A stretch of 5,669 nt of DNA from Methylomarinum sp. (GTDB taxonomy: Bacteria > Pseudomonadota > Gammaproteobacteria > Methylococcales > Methylomonadaceae), in the NCBI GenBank assembly GCA_013139755.1, contig WTAG01000703.1, positions 1-5,669 on the forward strand. Reading direction: 5' to 3'. This document shows, one piece after another, positions 5,343 to 5,669 of the stretch. The notes under the pieces are model-generated. The model had not been told where the DNA came from. It searched no databases and saw nothing but the letters and a program-made list of their open reading frames with translations. A program made the translations under genes and the position numbers. The number at the start of each line of letters is the position of its first letter. The stretch's first letter is position 1.

Positions 5343-5458
5343 TACTTAAGTTATTGATATTTATTTTGTTTATCCAAGCTGACTGTTTTTTATACAATTT
5401 AAGATAACTATTGCAAAAACAATGACTAAGGATTCCTTTAAAGAAGGTCTCCACAGAG

Positions 5459-5467
5459 TTATCCACA
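5459..5467 (+). other. DnaA-box 9-mer (TTATCCACA) with adjoining palindrome
   Basis: This exact DnaA-box match lies in the spacer between the long repeats. The box overlaps CACAGA-A-TCTGTG (5464-5476), a 6-bp palindrome. The local CAGAGTTATCCACAG context resembles the R4 box of the E. coli chromosomal origin. A weaker 7/9 match, TTATCCAAG, lies at 5370-5378. Confidence 0.5.
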
Positions 5468-5525
5468 GAATCTGTGAGCAACTGTTGATGCCTATATGTT
5501 CCACTTTATAAATTGATATACATAG

Positions 5526-5669
5526 AAACTTCATCCATTTATAGTCGGCTATTATTAATATTAAGTTATAAAATATCTCTGATCGAATCAATTTATCCAC
5601 ATCACAGCTTATCAAGAGCTTAGCCCCAATAATTTCCCAGTTAAATCCACTCACCATAACGACTAATGC
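5526..5669 (+). repeat. Long direct repeat, copy 2 (cut by window edge)
   Basis: This is the second copy of the repeat at 5198-5342. Its perfect 79-bp block runs exactly to the last base of the window, so its true right boundary is unknown. The two copies imply a tandem period of about 327 bp. More units could lie beyond the edge. Confidence 0.85.
5593..5601 (+). other. DnaA-box 9-mer (TTATCCACA)
   Basis: This exact DnaA-box match lies in repeat copy 2 at the same place as in copy 1. It is therefore duplicated together with the repeat and is not independent evidence for an origin. Confidence 0.5.

Noticed and set aside
5370..5657. 95-codon open frame on the minus strand within the 3' repeat region
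   Set aside because: Its N-terminus is simply the reverse complement of repeat copy 2. The same frame in copy 1 stops after about 24 codons, composition is AT-driven, there is no recognisable domain, and it crosses a DnaA-box palindrome. Treated as spurious.

Overview
This window looks like accessory or intergenic-rich DNA from an AT-leaning Gram-negative bacterium, most likely a gammaproteobacterium. Three things support this: a TonB-dependent outer-membrane receptor, a HemP-type mini-protein gene, and GC-rich CCCTC...GAGGG REP-like hairpins in an AT-rich background. Methylotrophic gammaproteobacteria (Methylococcales) are one possibility, but the sequence alone does not prove it. I see no rRNA, tRNA or CRISPR array.

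Left part (1-314). The first 47 bases, read on the minus strand, encode a short N-terminus that resembles IS630-family transposases. It is cut by the window edge. Next comes a very short plus-strand gene whose last ~36 residues are recognisable as the hemin-uptake protein HemP. Its ATG lies in another frame, so the N-terminus is either frameshifted or uses a non-ATG start. A 10-bp direct repeat spaced exactly 30 bp lies between hemP and the receptor gene.

Central operon (315-4360). Three plus-strand genes follow: a 727-residue TonB-dependent receptor, a two-helix inner-membrane protein related to PepSY-TM proteins, and a membrane-anchored NAD(P)H/flavin/2Fe-2S reductase. The last two overlap by 4 bp. 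I infer an iron or heme acquisition unit. The receptor would bring the ligand across the outer membrane. The two inner-membrane proteins would carry electrons from cytoplasmic NAD(P)H to the periplasm to reduce and release the metal. The PepSY-like protein has no evident PepSY domain; its periplasmic part contains an Asp-box motif instead.

Right part (4361-5669), about 1.3 kb without a convincing gene. It holds a weak terminator-like hairpin, a group II intron domain V-like hairpin, and a 331-bp MITE-like element. The element has perfect 17-bp terminal inverted repeats, an abutting perfect 9-bp target duplication, and a nested palindromic interior with two REP-like units. It is followed by a diverged repeat with a ~327-bp period whose second copy runs off the right edge. 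That repeat region contains three perfect DnaA-box 9-mers. Both window ends lie in repeat-like DNA, which may mean the window is a complete contig broken at repeats (inference).
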